Source: Chryseobacterium sp. (GTDB lineage Bacteria > Bacteroidota > Bacteroidia > Flavobacteriales > Weeksellaceae). Taken from it: DNA of 32,635 nt. The stretch spans positions 1-32,635 of the forward strand of contig JADMKO010000053.1 of assembly GCA_015478785.1 (NCBI GenBank), written 5' to 3'. Both the position numbers and the translations under genes were made by a program. The notes beneath the pieces were generated by a model. That model saw only the letters and a program-made list of their open reading frames with translations, searched no databases and was not told where the DNA came from. Of this stretch, positions 25,431-32,635 are shown piece after piece (position 1 is the first letter of the stretch; each line of letters starts with the position of its first letter).

Positions 25431-27467
25431 TTATTTAAAAAACTGGTAAACTAAAAAAGCTGCGAGATAGGCCAGTCCGGTCATTCCGATCAGCTGAAGG
25501 GTAGTCCATTTGATGCTGCGGGTTTCGCGATAAACGACAGCAATAGTAGAGACGCACTGCATGGCAAATGCATAATATACCAATACGGAAAGTCCCGTCG
25601 CGAGCGTAAAAACTTTCTCGCCATTAGGTTTCACGTCGTTTCTCATTTTTTCTACAATCGGGCCTTCTTCCACATCATCATCCAAACTGTACAAAGTGGC
25701 CATTGTTCCTACAAAAACTTCCCTTGCTGCAAAACTTGAAATAATAGATACTCCCATTTTCCAGTCGTAGCCTAAAGGTGCCACAATAGGTTCAATCGCT
25801 TTACCCATTTTTGCCAGGTAAGAATCATGAAGATGAACACCGGTTGCCACGAACTGATCGGGATTTTGTTTCGGGCCTAAATAACTCAGGAACCACAGAA
25901 TAATACTCACTGCCAAAATCACCCTTCCTGCTCCGTTGATAAATTCCCACACTTTTCCCAACATCAGCTTGAAATCATATCCGAAAAGCGGTTTTTTGTA
26001 AGGCGGAAGTTCCATAATCAGGAAACTTTTGGTTTTTTGCTTAATGGTTTTTTTCAGAATTAATGCAGAAACCAGTGCCGTAACGAATCCCAGCAGATAC
26101 ATGCCTAATAATGCAATGGCTCGATAATCAATACCCATAAATTTCTTCGCGGGGATGACCAAAGCGATGATGATGGTATACACCGGAAGCCGCGCTGCAC
26201 ACGTCATAAAGGGTGTTACCAGAATGGTAATGAGTCTTTCTTTTACATTTTCAATATTTCTGGTGGACATAATCGCCGGAATAGCACACGCTACTCCGGA
26301 AATTAACGGAACAATACTTTTTCCGTTCAGTCCAAAAACCTTCAGCCAGCGATCCATTAAAAAAACTACTCTCGCCATATATCCTGAATCTTCCAGCAAA
26401 TAAAGGAAATACAACAGTATCCCGATTTGCGGAGCGAAGATGACGATACCGCCAATTCCCGGAATAATTCCGTCGCCAATGAGGCTTCCGAGCGGACCTT
26501 CAGGAAGTATGCTTTTTACATTTTCAGCGAGCCAAGCAAATCCCGCATCGATCCAGTTCATTGGATATTCTGCCATGAAAAACACCATCTGGAAAATAAA
26601 CAGCAAAATAACCGCAAAGAAGACATATCCCCAGAAAGGGTGAACTAAAAGTTTGTCTGCTTTTTCGGTAAGAAGCTCTTTGAACTGAGGTTTTTTCGTA
26701 ATTACTTTAGGAAGAATTTTATCAATTTCCTGATACCTTCTGATGGTTTCCTGGGTTTGAAGCCTTTTCGGAACAATACATTTTCTGTCATGATCCGTCA
26801 GCTGTTCATGTACCGATTCGAGTTTTCCTAAGTATTTTTCAGACGATAGAAGTGTCCAGACTTTGTAAGGGTTTTTCTCATTTGCCTGAGAAGAAATCCG
26901 GTGTACAATTTCTTTTTGCTCCAATGGAATTTCAAAAGAAATACTTTCAGATTTTGTAAAGCAATTTTGGTGAACTGCGTCGCGCAATTCGTCCAGGCCT
27001 ATTTTTTCTTTGGCATTGGTCCGGATTATTTCGGTATTCAGTTGTTGTGAAAGAAGTTCAAAATCAATATGAACACCTCTTTTTTCCGCTTCATCAATCT
27101 GATTTACCACCAATAAAAGCGGTGTTCCCAAATCCTGAATTTGCTGGAAAAGCAACAAACCTCTTTTCAGGTTCATAGCATCCAGAATATAAATCGCACC
27201 TGAATATTGATTTTGCTCCTGTATCAAGAATTTTGAAAAAATCGCTTCGTCTTCGGAGTCGGGATAAATGCTGTAAGAACCGGGAAGGTCTATAATTTCT
27301 ATCTCGCGCTCTCTATAAACATACGTCCCGGAATGGCTGGCCACAGTAACACCGGCGTAGTTTCCGGTTTTCTGTTTCCTGTTGCAAAGGGCGTTGAAAA
27401 TTGTTGATTTTCCTACATTGGGATTTCCTACCAGAAGGATCTGGGTATGGTTTTTTGCCATTTTCAT
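25431..27467 (-). CDS. feoB: Ferrous iron transport protein B
   Basis: G1 GNPNVGKST, G2 NYAGVTVA, G3 DLPGSYS, G4 NQID; polytopic Gate domains (GVACAIPAIMSTRNIENVKERLITILVTPFMTCAARLPVY). Confidence 0.97.
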   Translation of the reverse strand: MKMAKNHTQILLVGNPNVGKSTIFNALCNRKQKTGNYAGVTVASHSGTYVYREREIEIIDLPGSYSIYPDSEDEAIFSKFLIQEQNQYSGAIYILDAMNLKRGLLLFQQIQDLGTPLLLVVNQIDEAEKRGVHIDFELLSQQLNTEIIRTNAKEKIGLDELRDAVHQNCFTKSESISFEIPLEQKEIVHRISSQANEKNPYKVWTLLSSEKYLGKLESVHEQLTDHDRKCIVPKRLQTQETIRRYQEIDKILPKVITKKPQFKELLTEKADKLLVHPFWGYVFFAVILLFIFQMVFFMAEYPMNWIDAGFAWLAENVKSILPEGPLGSLIGDGIIPGIGGIVIFAPQIGILLYFLYLLEDSGYMARVVFLMDRWLKVFGLNGKSIVPLISGVACAIPAIMSTRNIENVKERLITILVTPFMTCAARLPVYTIIIALVIPAKKFMGIDYRAIALLGMYLLGFVTALVSALILKKTIKQKTKSFLIMELPPYKKPLFGYDFKLMLGKVWEFINGAGRVILAVSIILWFLSYLGPKQNPDQFVATGVHLHDSYLAKMGKAIEPIVAPLGYDWKMGVSIISSFAAREVFVGTMATLYSLDDDVEEGPIVEKMRNDVKPNGEKVFTLATGLSVLVYYAFAMQCVSTIAVVYRETRSIKWTTLQLIGMTGLAYLAAFLVYQFFK

Positions 27468-27487
27468 CTTTTAAAAACCTCCGTATT

Positions 27488-27751
27488 TTATCGGATATGT
27501 TCTACAATTAAATATTCTGCTTCTTCTTTCCGAAGCGCAATTCTGCTATTTTCTTTACCGAACTCAATATATAACGGCCCGCCGAAAGGAGCCTGATACA
27601 AAATTTTAAAAATGGTTTCCGGCAACAGCCCCATTTCGATAATCTTGTTGGGCATCATTAGCCTATTGTTATCGTAATCCAGAATTTTTCCAGATTGGTT
27701 CAGTGGAAACCTGCTCATTTTAATGAAGTTACTTCTTTTCACATCGTGCAT
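27488..27751 (-). CDS. feoA: Ferrous iron transport protein A (FeoA domain)
   Basis: 87 aa SH3-like FeoA domain (MPNKIIEMGLLPETIFKILYQAPFGGPLYIEFGKENSRIALRKEEAEYLIVE) immediately upstream of feoB. M12 at 27718 is an alternative start. Confidence 0.88.
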   Translation of the reverse strand: MHDVKRSNFIKMSRFPLNQSGKILDYDNNRLMMPNKIIEMGLLPETIFKILYQAPFGGPLYIEFGKENSRIALRKEEAEYLIVEHIR

Positions 27752-27761
27752 TTTTCATTGG

Positions 27762-27769
27762 CAAATATA
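27762..27769 (-). promoter_or_regulatory. -7 element TATATTTG for feoAB
   Basis: CAAATATA on + reads TATATTTG on -, 10 nt from the annotated feoA ATG. Confidence 0.5.
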
Positions 27770-27825
27770 CGTTATTTAAATTGAATCTAAATAAGATTTC
27801 AGCGAATAAATCACTGTTTTACATA

Positions 27826-27862
27826 TCAAAAAGAGGCGTCCGAATTGGCAGCCTCTTTTAAT
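27826..27862 (-). terminator. Rho-independent terminator of the TonB-receptor/GLPGLI operon
   Basis: AAAAGAGGC (27829-27837) pairs perfectly with GCCTCTTTT (27851-27859); on - the second arm ends in a T-tract. Confidence 0.8.
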
Positions 27863-27883
27863 AATATAATTAAATATGGAATA

Positions 27884-28765
27884 TTATTTCTTTTTCTTTG
27901 TACCCTGAATCTCAATGGGATTATTATTGCTTCCAAAGAAATCCTTTAACAATTTCTCCTGTTCTTTCATCATTTCGCCAAACGTTCGGCTGGATCCGGG
28001 CATGGTTCTGTTCAGGAATTCGGGTGTCATGTAAGGCCGAGCTTCCGCTAATGGATCTGCCTTGAAATTCTCGTAGGATTTAGTAAATTTTTCTTTTGTG
28101 GTGGTTACCGCAGTGTTGCTCATGCCATATTTGGTATTGGCTTTCTCTGCGAAAGAAAATTCTTCCCAGTTTTCTACATTTTTATTTCCCTGTAAGGTCC
28201 ATGAATAATTTTTTCCATCATCCTCTATTTTCACGATAAGGCCGGGAAGTCCGTGAAATTTGTAAGGCCCGTCCTGAAAAGGCAGTTCCGTAGAGAACCA
28301 CGCAGTCCATTTTCTGCCACCAAATTCAGTGGTTGCTTTTTGAGTATTATAAGCACCAATTTTTTCTTTATCAGGAAGTATTTTCCAATTAAAAGTAACA
28401 GGATCGTCATATTTGAACAGTTTCATGCTGATTCTGTCCATATAACTAACCGTCATATCCGGATACGTTTTATAAATTTTAAAAGAAAACTTCGGCATCT
28501 TAATGCTTTTGGACATGTCTTTCCAGGTGCCGCTTTTCTCCATGGCTTCTATTTCCATTTTGATGATCGAATCCTGTGCTGGAACGGTGAAATCCTGATA
28601 AATGGATTTATCCTTGGTAATATCCAGGCTTGTCATTACTTTTTCGGTTTCCGGCTTTTCTTTTTTCGGCTTAAAAGTAAGTTCATAGAAAAATCTGTTT
28701 GCTGTTTGCTGGGCATTCAGTGCTAAAAATGACAAAACAAGGAATGTAGAAAGGTATTTTTTCAT
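27884..28765 (-). CDS. GLPGLI family protein (Porph_ging), secreted/periplasmic
   Basis: Signal peptide MKKYLSTFLVLSFLALNAQ; WTAWFSTELPFQDGPYKFHGLPGLIVKIED. Confidence 0.95.
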   Translation of the reverse strand: MKKYLSTFLVLSFLALNAQQTANRFFYELTFKPKKEKPETEKVMTSLDITKDKSIYQDFTVPAQDSIIKMEIEAMEKSGTWKDMSKSIKMPKFSFKIYKTYPDMTVSYMDRISMKLFKYDDPVTFNWKILPDKEKIGAYNTQKATTEFGGRKWTAWFSTELPFQDGPYKFHGLPGLIVKIEDDGKNYSWTLQGNKNVENWEEFSFAEKANTKYGMSNTAVTTTKEKFTKSYENFKADPLAEARPYMTPEFLNRTMPGSSRTFGEMMKEQEKLLKDFFGSNNNPIEIQGTKKKK

Positions 28766-28823
28766 TGAATTTTTATGTTGAGTTCTTTCAATTAGTACGT
28801 TATTTTATGAATTTGTTACACTA

Positions 28824-29708
28824 TTAATAGAGATTGAGCTCTATTCTGTTGTTGTTCTTTTTTTCGTTTTCCTTCACAGATTTCTCCATCATTTTTGCCA
28901 TTTCATTCATATCCGAAATTTCTCTCCCATCGGCAGTTCTCATACGGATGACTGTGCTTACGTTGGAGCCTGCATTATTCATCATTTGCCGCATATTTTT
29001 AGCGGGATCTTTCACATAATCGCGATAAACCTTGGTAAACTGTGTTTTGGATACCGGTATTTCCTTTTCCATGAGAATGGGAATTTCACTATTATTATCT
29101 GAAATCTGAGTCTGAGGCAGCGTTTTATTTCCGACCAATGTCATGATATGAGAACCCGTATTGTCTTCTACATGCACAATAAGACCCGGCAAACCATAAA
29201 ATTTATAGGGTCCATCCTGAAATGGTAAGTCCTGAGAAAACCACGCAATCCAACTTCTTCCTCCAAATTCAGCAATTGCTTTTTGGGTTTTATACTTTCC
29301 AATCTGTTTCACTTCAGGTTCTATTTTCCAATTTATTTTTTCATTTTCAGAAATTTTATACCGGTCTCTTCCCACTCTTTCATGAAGAAAAATAGTAAAT
29401 TCGGGATATTCTTTGGTCACTCTATAACCGATACTGTTTCTTAAATTACCTCTGCTGGTAAAATTAAAATTACCGCCACGCCTTCCGGACATTTTGCTGA
29501 TTTCGGCCTGCATAATAGAATCCGCCTCAAGTTTTCCCATACTTTGATATACAGATCCTTTGGTATCTATGTCCAAAGCCATCAGTTCTTTTTTAATAGA
29601 ATCTTTCTCGTGGATATTAGGAGTAAAGGTGTATTCGTAAATAAAACGGTTCATTTGAGCGAAGGCCAGCATAGGAATACACAATAACAGCATGAGGAAA
29701 ACTTTCAT
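28824..29708 (-). CDS. GLPGLI family protein (Porph_ging), secreted/periplasmic
   Basis: Signal peptide MKVFLMLLLCIPMLAFAQ; WIAWFSQDLPFQDGPYKFYGLPGLIVHVED. Confidence 0.95.
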   Translation of the reverse strand: MKVFLMLLLCIPMLAFAQMNRFIYEYTFTPNIHEKDSIKKELMALDIDTKGSVYQSMGKLEADSIMQAEISKMSGRRGGNFNFTSRGNLRNSIGYRVTKEYPEFTIFLHERVGRDRYKISENEKINWKIEPEVKQIGKYKTQKAIAEFGGRSWIAWFSQDLPFQDGPYKFYGLPGLIVHVEDNTGSHIMTLVGNKTLPQTQISDNNSEIPILMEKEIPVSKTQFTKVYRDYVKDPAKNMRQMMNNAGSNVSTVIRMRTADGREISDMNEMAKMMEKSVKENEKKNNNRIELNLY

Positions 29709-29747
29709 ATCGTACGGTTTTTAGGATTACGGATTGGATCTCAAGGA

Positions 29748-32408
29748 TTATTTAAAGTTAAATTTCACGGTGAACATTACTTGGCTTGGTCGAATTTTAA
29801 TGCGTTGTAAGGTAATATACGTTGCACTGTCGTTCAGCGTTTCAAATGTTTTCTGATTGGCGATATTCATCCATTTCAGTTCAAAATCGATTTTCTTAGA
29901 AGCCCATGCAAACTGATACGTCAGGTCATAAAACCCATTATTATACTGCTCTCCCGCCTGCGAATAATTAATCTGATCCCAGTTCAGCGCAATAGAGTGA
30001 TTTTCAACAGGGAAGAGTGTCAATCCCAGATTATGGTTGTACTGCGATGACGTCGTTTTCCCGAAAATACTGGTGTTGGAACTCCATCCTTTTGTGAAAT
30101 TATAATCCAGTGTCATCCAGGAAAAAAGCGCATTATTCAGTTTGAAAGAGAGATTTTGTGCATCATTTTCGTTCACGAAGAAAGTTCCGTTTCTGAAGTT
30201 ATCGGAAGAATTATCAGAATTTCGGAAGGAAACCGAAGCGTTGGATTTGAACTTAGGAAAGTATTTTCCAATCTCCACACTTGCGGTATTTCCTGTGCTG
30301 GAATTGTCCATCAGCCTGTATTTCATTCCTCCGAAGCCGGTTCCGTCATCTTCAAAATCTTCGATCAAGTTTCTGGTAGATCCCGATAAACTATAATTTA
30401 CGTTAAAGAAAAGATTGTTCAGCGGATTCCGGTATTCTACACGGGCTCCCACTCTTCTGGCTTCCCTTTCCAAAATAGGATTATCAGCATCCATCGCATT
30501 CAGGAAGGTAGGATTGGTCATAATAAATCCTGAATACAGATTATCAACAGATGAAAAACTGTTGTTCATATTTCCTGAAATCGCCGCTTTCCAGAAGGAA
30601 GCGAAGGAATACTGGATAAAACCTGACGGTTCAAACGTCACTTTTGTGAAATCCTGATTCACCATTCTTTCTTGGTCTTCAGCCCGAATGTTGTTCAAAT
30701 TAACAGGCAACTGTATTCCTACCGACCAGTTTTCGTTCTTGAAATTCAAGCCCAATCCCGCATAAGGAACCGTATTGATGAATTTCAGATCATTACGAAA
30801 TTGATTTCCGAATGGGCTTACAGAACTATTCTGAACTCCAAAAAGCTCCGAATCCAATCTGTTTCTGGAATATTTCAAACCAATTTCCGGGGTGAAAGTC
30901 CAGAACTTTTTGGTAAAGCCCATGGTTGCAGAATGATTGGCTTCAAAAGTGGTCAGGTTGAATTTCTGTCGCACTTCATCAAATCCCGGTGCAAGTCCGG
31001 TAAAATACGAAGCAGGAATCAGGCGCAGTTCCTGATGATCGTCCTGATAACCGATATAGGACATCACATTTACCATTCTGGATTTCCAGGGAATAATGGT
31101 GCTGAGAGAGTTGGCAAAACTTGTTGTGGGCGATTCCAGTGACTGTCCGGAATTCCGGCCAGCAGCACCTACAGCGATATTGGTAGTGGCGCGATCTGCA
31201 TTCCAGAACTGATTGAATGTTGTCGTGTTTTTGAAAAATCCCTCTTTGGCATTCTTACTGAAAACCATCTCACCCTTTGCGCGGTTAGTGTACAGCCGAT
31301 TGTCTCTATATACTGTGGAACGAATATCCAGTTGCTTATTATATTGCTCGCTGTACGATTCCCTTTCAACAGCATTATTCGTATAACTGGCGTTGGCTTT
31401 CAGTTCCCATTCTTTATTTTTAAAAGGATTGGTCAAAATATTGGCAGACAAAAAATGTACATTGTTCATTAAATATCTTTTTTCCGGAAGATTCGGAACA
31501 GAGGCTCTTTCCACGCTCAGCCAATCTGCTTGCGATGCATTGCTTCTTCTGCCTTCCCAGCGGTTTCCGAAAGCAAAAATATTGCCTTCGTTTTCTACCG
31601 TTTCGCCCATATTATTGGTCTTATAATTGACGACCCACTGATTTTTTTGCCCGAAAAACATGGGAGTAAGTTTTATATTCCACAAGGCTGGATCTGCAAT
31701 TCCGCCGCCTACTTCTCCTCTGCCCGTCATGGTGACTTGCTTTTTCAGTTTAATATTAATTGCTGCCTGATCTGACGGAACTTTATCCTGAAGGATTTTC
31801 ACAGGCTGGTGATTTTCCAAAACCTCAACTTTTTGCACAGCATCTTTGGGCAAGGCATTATTCACCACACCATATCCGCCTTCCATAAGGTCCTTCCCGT
31901 TCACATAAAATTTGGAAAGTGGCTGTCCCTGATACAGAATAGAACCGTCTTTGTTCACTTCAATTCCAGGCATTCTTTTCAAGACGTCGGCCAAAGTACG
32001 GTCGTTTTTCGTATCAAATGACTTCAGGTCATAACTGATGGTATCACCTTTTTTGGTAATCAGTCTCGTTTTTAAGCGCACTTCCTCTATTTCGGTGGCC
32101 TGTAATGAAAGCGTGAAATCCAGGTTTTGCGTGCTGTTTTTGATACTTTTGGTTGTTGTTTGATGATTGAATGCTTTAACCTTCAGATCTACCTGCGCTT
32201 CAGAACTCGTAAAAGTTACTTTATATTCGCCTTTTGAATTGGTAATGGCATAGGCAATGATGGCATCTTTGCCGGGCTCTTCCACGGTTACACTGGCATT
32301 AGCAACCCATTCTCCTTCGGTGTTTTTTACTTTTCCAGAGACGCTTTGTTGCGCATATACGAAAGAAGCGAGAATAAAAAGAATAAGAAAGGAAAGTCTG
32401 GTGATCAT
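29748..32408 (-). CDS. Outer-membrane beta-barrel / TonB-dependent-receptor-like protein with N-terminal carboxypeptidase-regulatory-like domain
   Basis: Signal peptide; VSGKVKNTEGEWVANASVTVEEPG domain; plug-like DVLKRMPGIEVNKDGSILYQGQPLSKFYVNGKDLM; terminal aromatic strand VMFTVKFNFK. Confidence 0.92.
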   Translation of the reverse strand: MITRLSFLILFILASFVYAQQSVSGKVKNTEGEWVANASVTVEEPGKDAIIAYAITNSKGEYKVTFTSSEAQVDLKVKAFNHQTTTKSIKNSTQNLDFTLSLQATEIEEVRLKTRLITKKGDTISYDLKSFDTKNDRTLADVLKRMPGIEVNKDGSILYQGQPLSKFYVNGKDLMEGGYGVVNNALPKDAVQKVEVLENHQPVKILQDKVPSDQAAINIKLKKQVTMTGRGEVGGGIADPALWNIKLTPMFFGQKNQWVVNYKTNNMGETVENEGNIFAFGNRWEGRRSNASQADWLSVERASVPNLPEKRYLMNNVHFLSANILTNPFKNKEWELKANASYTNNAVERESYSEQYNKQLDIRSTVYRDNRLYTNRAKGEMVFSKNAKEGFFKNTTTFNQFWNADRATTNIAVGAAGRNSGQSLESPTTSFANSLSTIIPWKSRMVNVMSYIGYQDDHQELRLIPASYFTGLAPGFDEVRQKFNLTTFEANHSATMGFTKKFWTFTPEIGLKYSRNRLDSELFGVQNSSVSPFGNQFRNDLKFINTVPYAGLGLNFKNENWSVGIQLPVNLNNIRAEDQERMVNQDFTKVTFEPSGFIQYSFASFWKAAISGNMNNSFSSVDNLYSGFIMTNPTFLNAMDADNPILEREARRVGARVEYRNPLNNLFFNVNYSLSGSTRNLIEDFEDDGTGFGGMKYRLMDNSSTGNTASVEIGKYFPKFKSNASVSFRNSDNSSDNFRNGTFFVNENDAQNLSFKLNNALFSWMTLDYNFTKGWSSNTSIFGKTTSSQYNHNLGLTLFPVENHSIALNWDQINYSQAGEQYNNGFYDLTYQFAWASKKIDFELKWMNIANQKTFETLNDSATYITLQRIKIRPSQVMFTVKFNFK

Positions 32409-32490
32409 ATAATTGTTTCAAAGATTAGTAACTTCCGCAGCTGAATTGTTACAGCATTACAATCCGTCATCAGTGTAGTGAAAAAAAACA

Positions 32491-32508
32491 AGTATTAATC
32501 TTGATACT
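32491..32508. promoter_or_regulatory. Imperfect palindrome AGTATTAA-TC-TTGATACT between divergent genes; candidate operator
   Basis: 8-bp arms match at 7 of 8 positions with a 2-bp spacer, in the TonB-receptor/cupin divergent intergenic region. Confidence 0.4.
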
Positions 32509-32524
32509 GATGGAAATAAATTAA

Positions 32525-32532
32525 TAATTTTG
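32525..32532 (+). promoter_or_regulatory. -7 element TAATTTTG for the cupin-like gene
   Basis: TAnnTTTG match 17 nt before the ATG at 32550; a CTTG at 32500-32503 is a weak -33 candidate (21-bp spacer). Confidence 0.45.
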
Positions 32533-32549
32533 CTCTTAAATTTTAATAA

Positions 32550-32635
32550 ATGGGTATCATCCTTAAGCCAATTGATGTAGTGGAAGACATTTCCAAAGAA
32601 GATTTCTACCAGAATTACCTGAAGAAAAGAAAGCC
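32550..32635 (+). CDS. Start of a probable cupin-like (JmjC-related) protein, truncated at the window edge
   Basis: MGIILKPIDVVEDISKEDFYQNYLKKRKP...; only 28-29 codons visible; resembles N-termini of cupin-like domain proteins. Confidence 0.45.
   Translation, partial: MGIILKPIDVVEDISKEDFYQNYLKKRK

Noticed and set aside
27488-29708. Treating feoAB and the GLPGLI genes as one operon
   Set aside because: A strong terminator (27826-27862) followed by a TATATTTG box (27762-27769) separates them; any link would be functional rather than transcriptional.
30142-32021. Antisense ORFs within the TonB-receptor-like gene
   Set aside because: Overlapping multiple frames with no domain signal; barrel gene is continuous on -.

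Overview
The window is ordinary, gene-dense chromosome from a Bacteroidota/Flavobacteriia genome. It looks Chryseobacterium-like (Weeksellaceae); this rests on protein character and TAnnTTTG-type promoters, with no database search. No CRISPR array, phage, transposase, integrase or classical defence island was seen. Gene order: sufS (5' truncated); rodA-mrdA(PBP2)-mreD-mreC-mreB (-); hemA-hemC-hemD-hemE (+); OsmC-like and HMG-CoA-lyase-like genes (-); pepT, bacilliredoxin and GH3-family genes (+); small lipoprotein, EEP-family protein, rhomboid and mutL (-); tRNA-Leu(TAA), tRNA-Gly(GCC), tRNA-Leu(TAG) (-); DUF3127 protein, aat and EamA transporter (+); TPR protein, small ORF and glmM (-); a small FeoB-associated Cys-rich protein missed by the ORF track, then feoB and feoA (-); two tandem GLPGLI proteins and a TonB-dependent-receptor-like barrel (-); and the start of a cupin-like gene (+, 3' truncated). 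The observations most worth a second look are: a DUF3127 protein ending in an SSB-like acidic tip (EDEDDDLPF), with a perfect hairpin abutting its start codon; a MutL whose C-terminal endonuclease motifs look degenerate although its ATPase motifs are intact; a TonB-receptor plus two-GLPGLI cassette of unknown function next to feoAB; a nested inverted-repeat element in the mreB/hemA intergenic region; and promoters placed so close to start codons (GH3, hemA) that near-leaderless transcripts are predicted.
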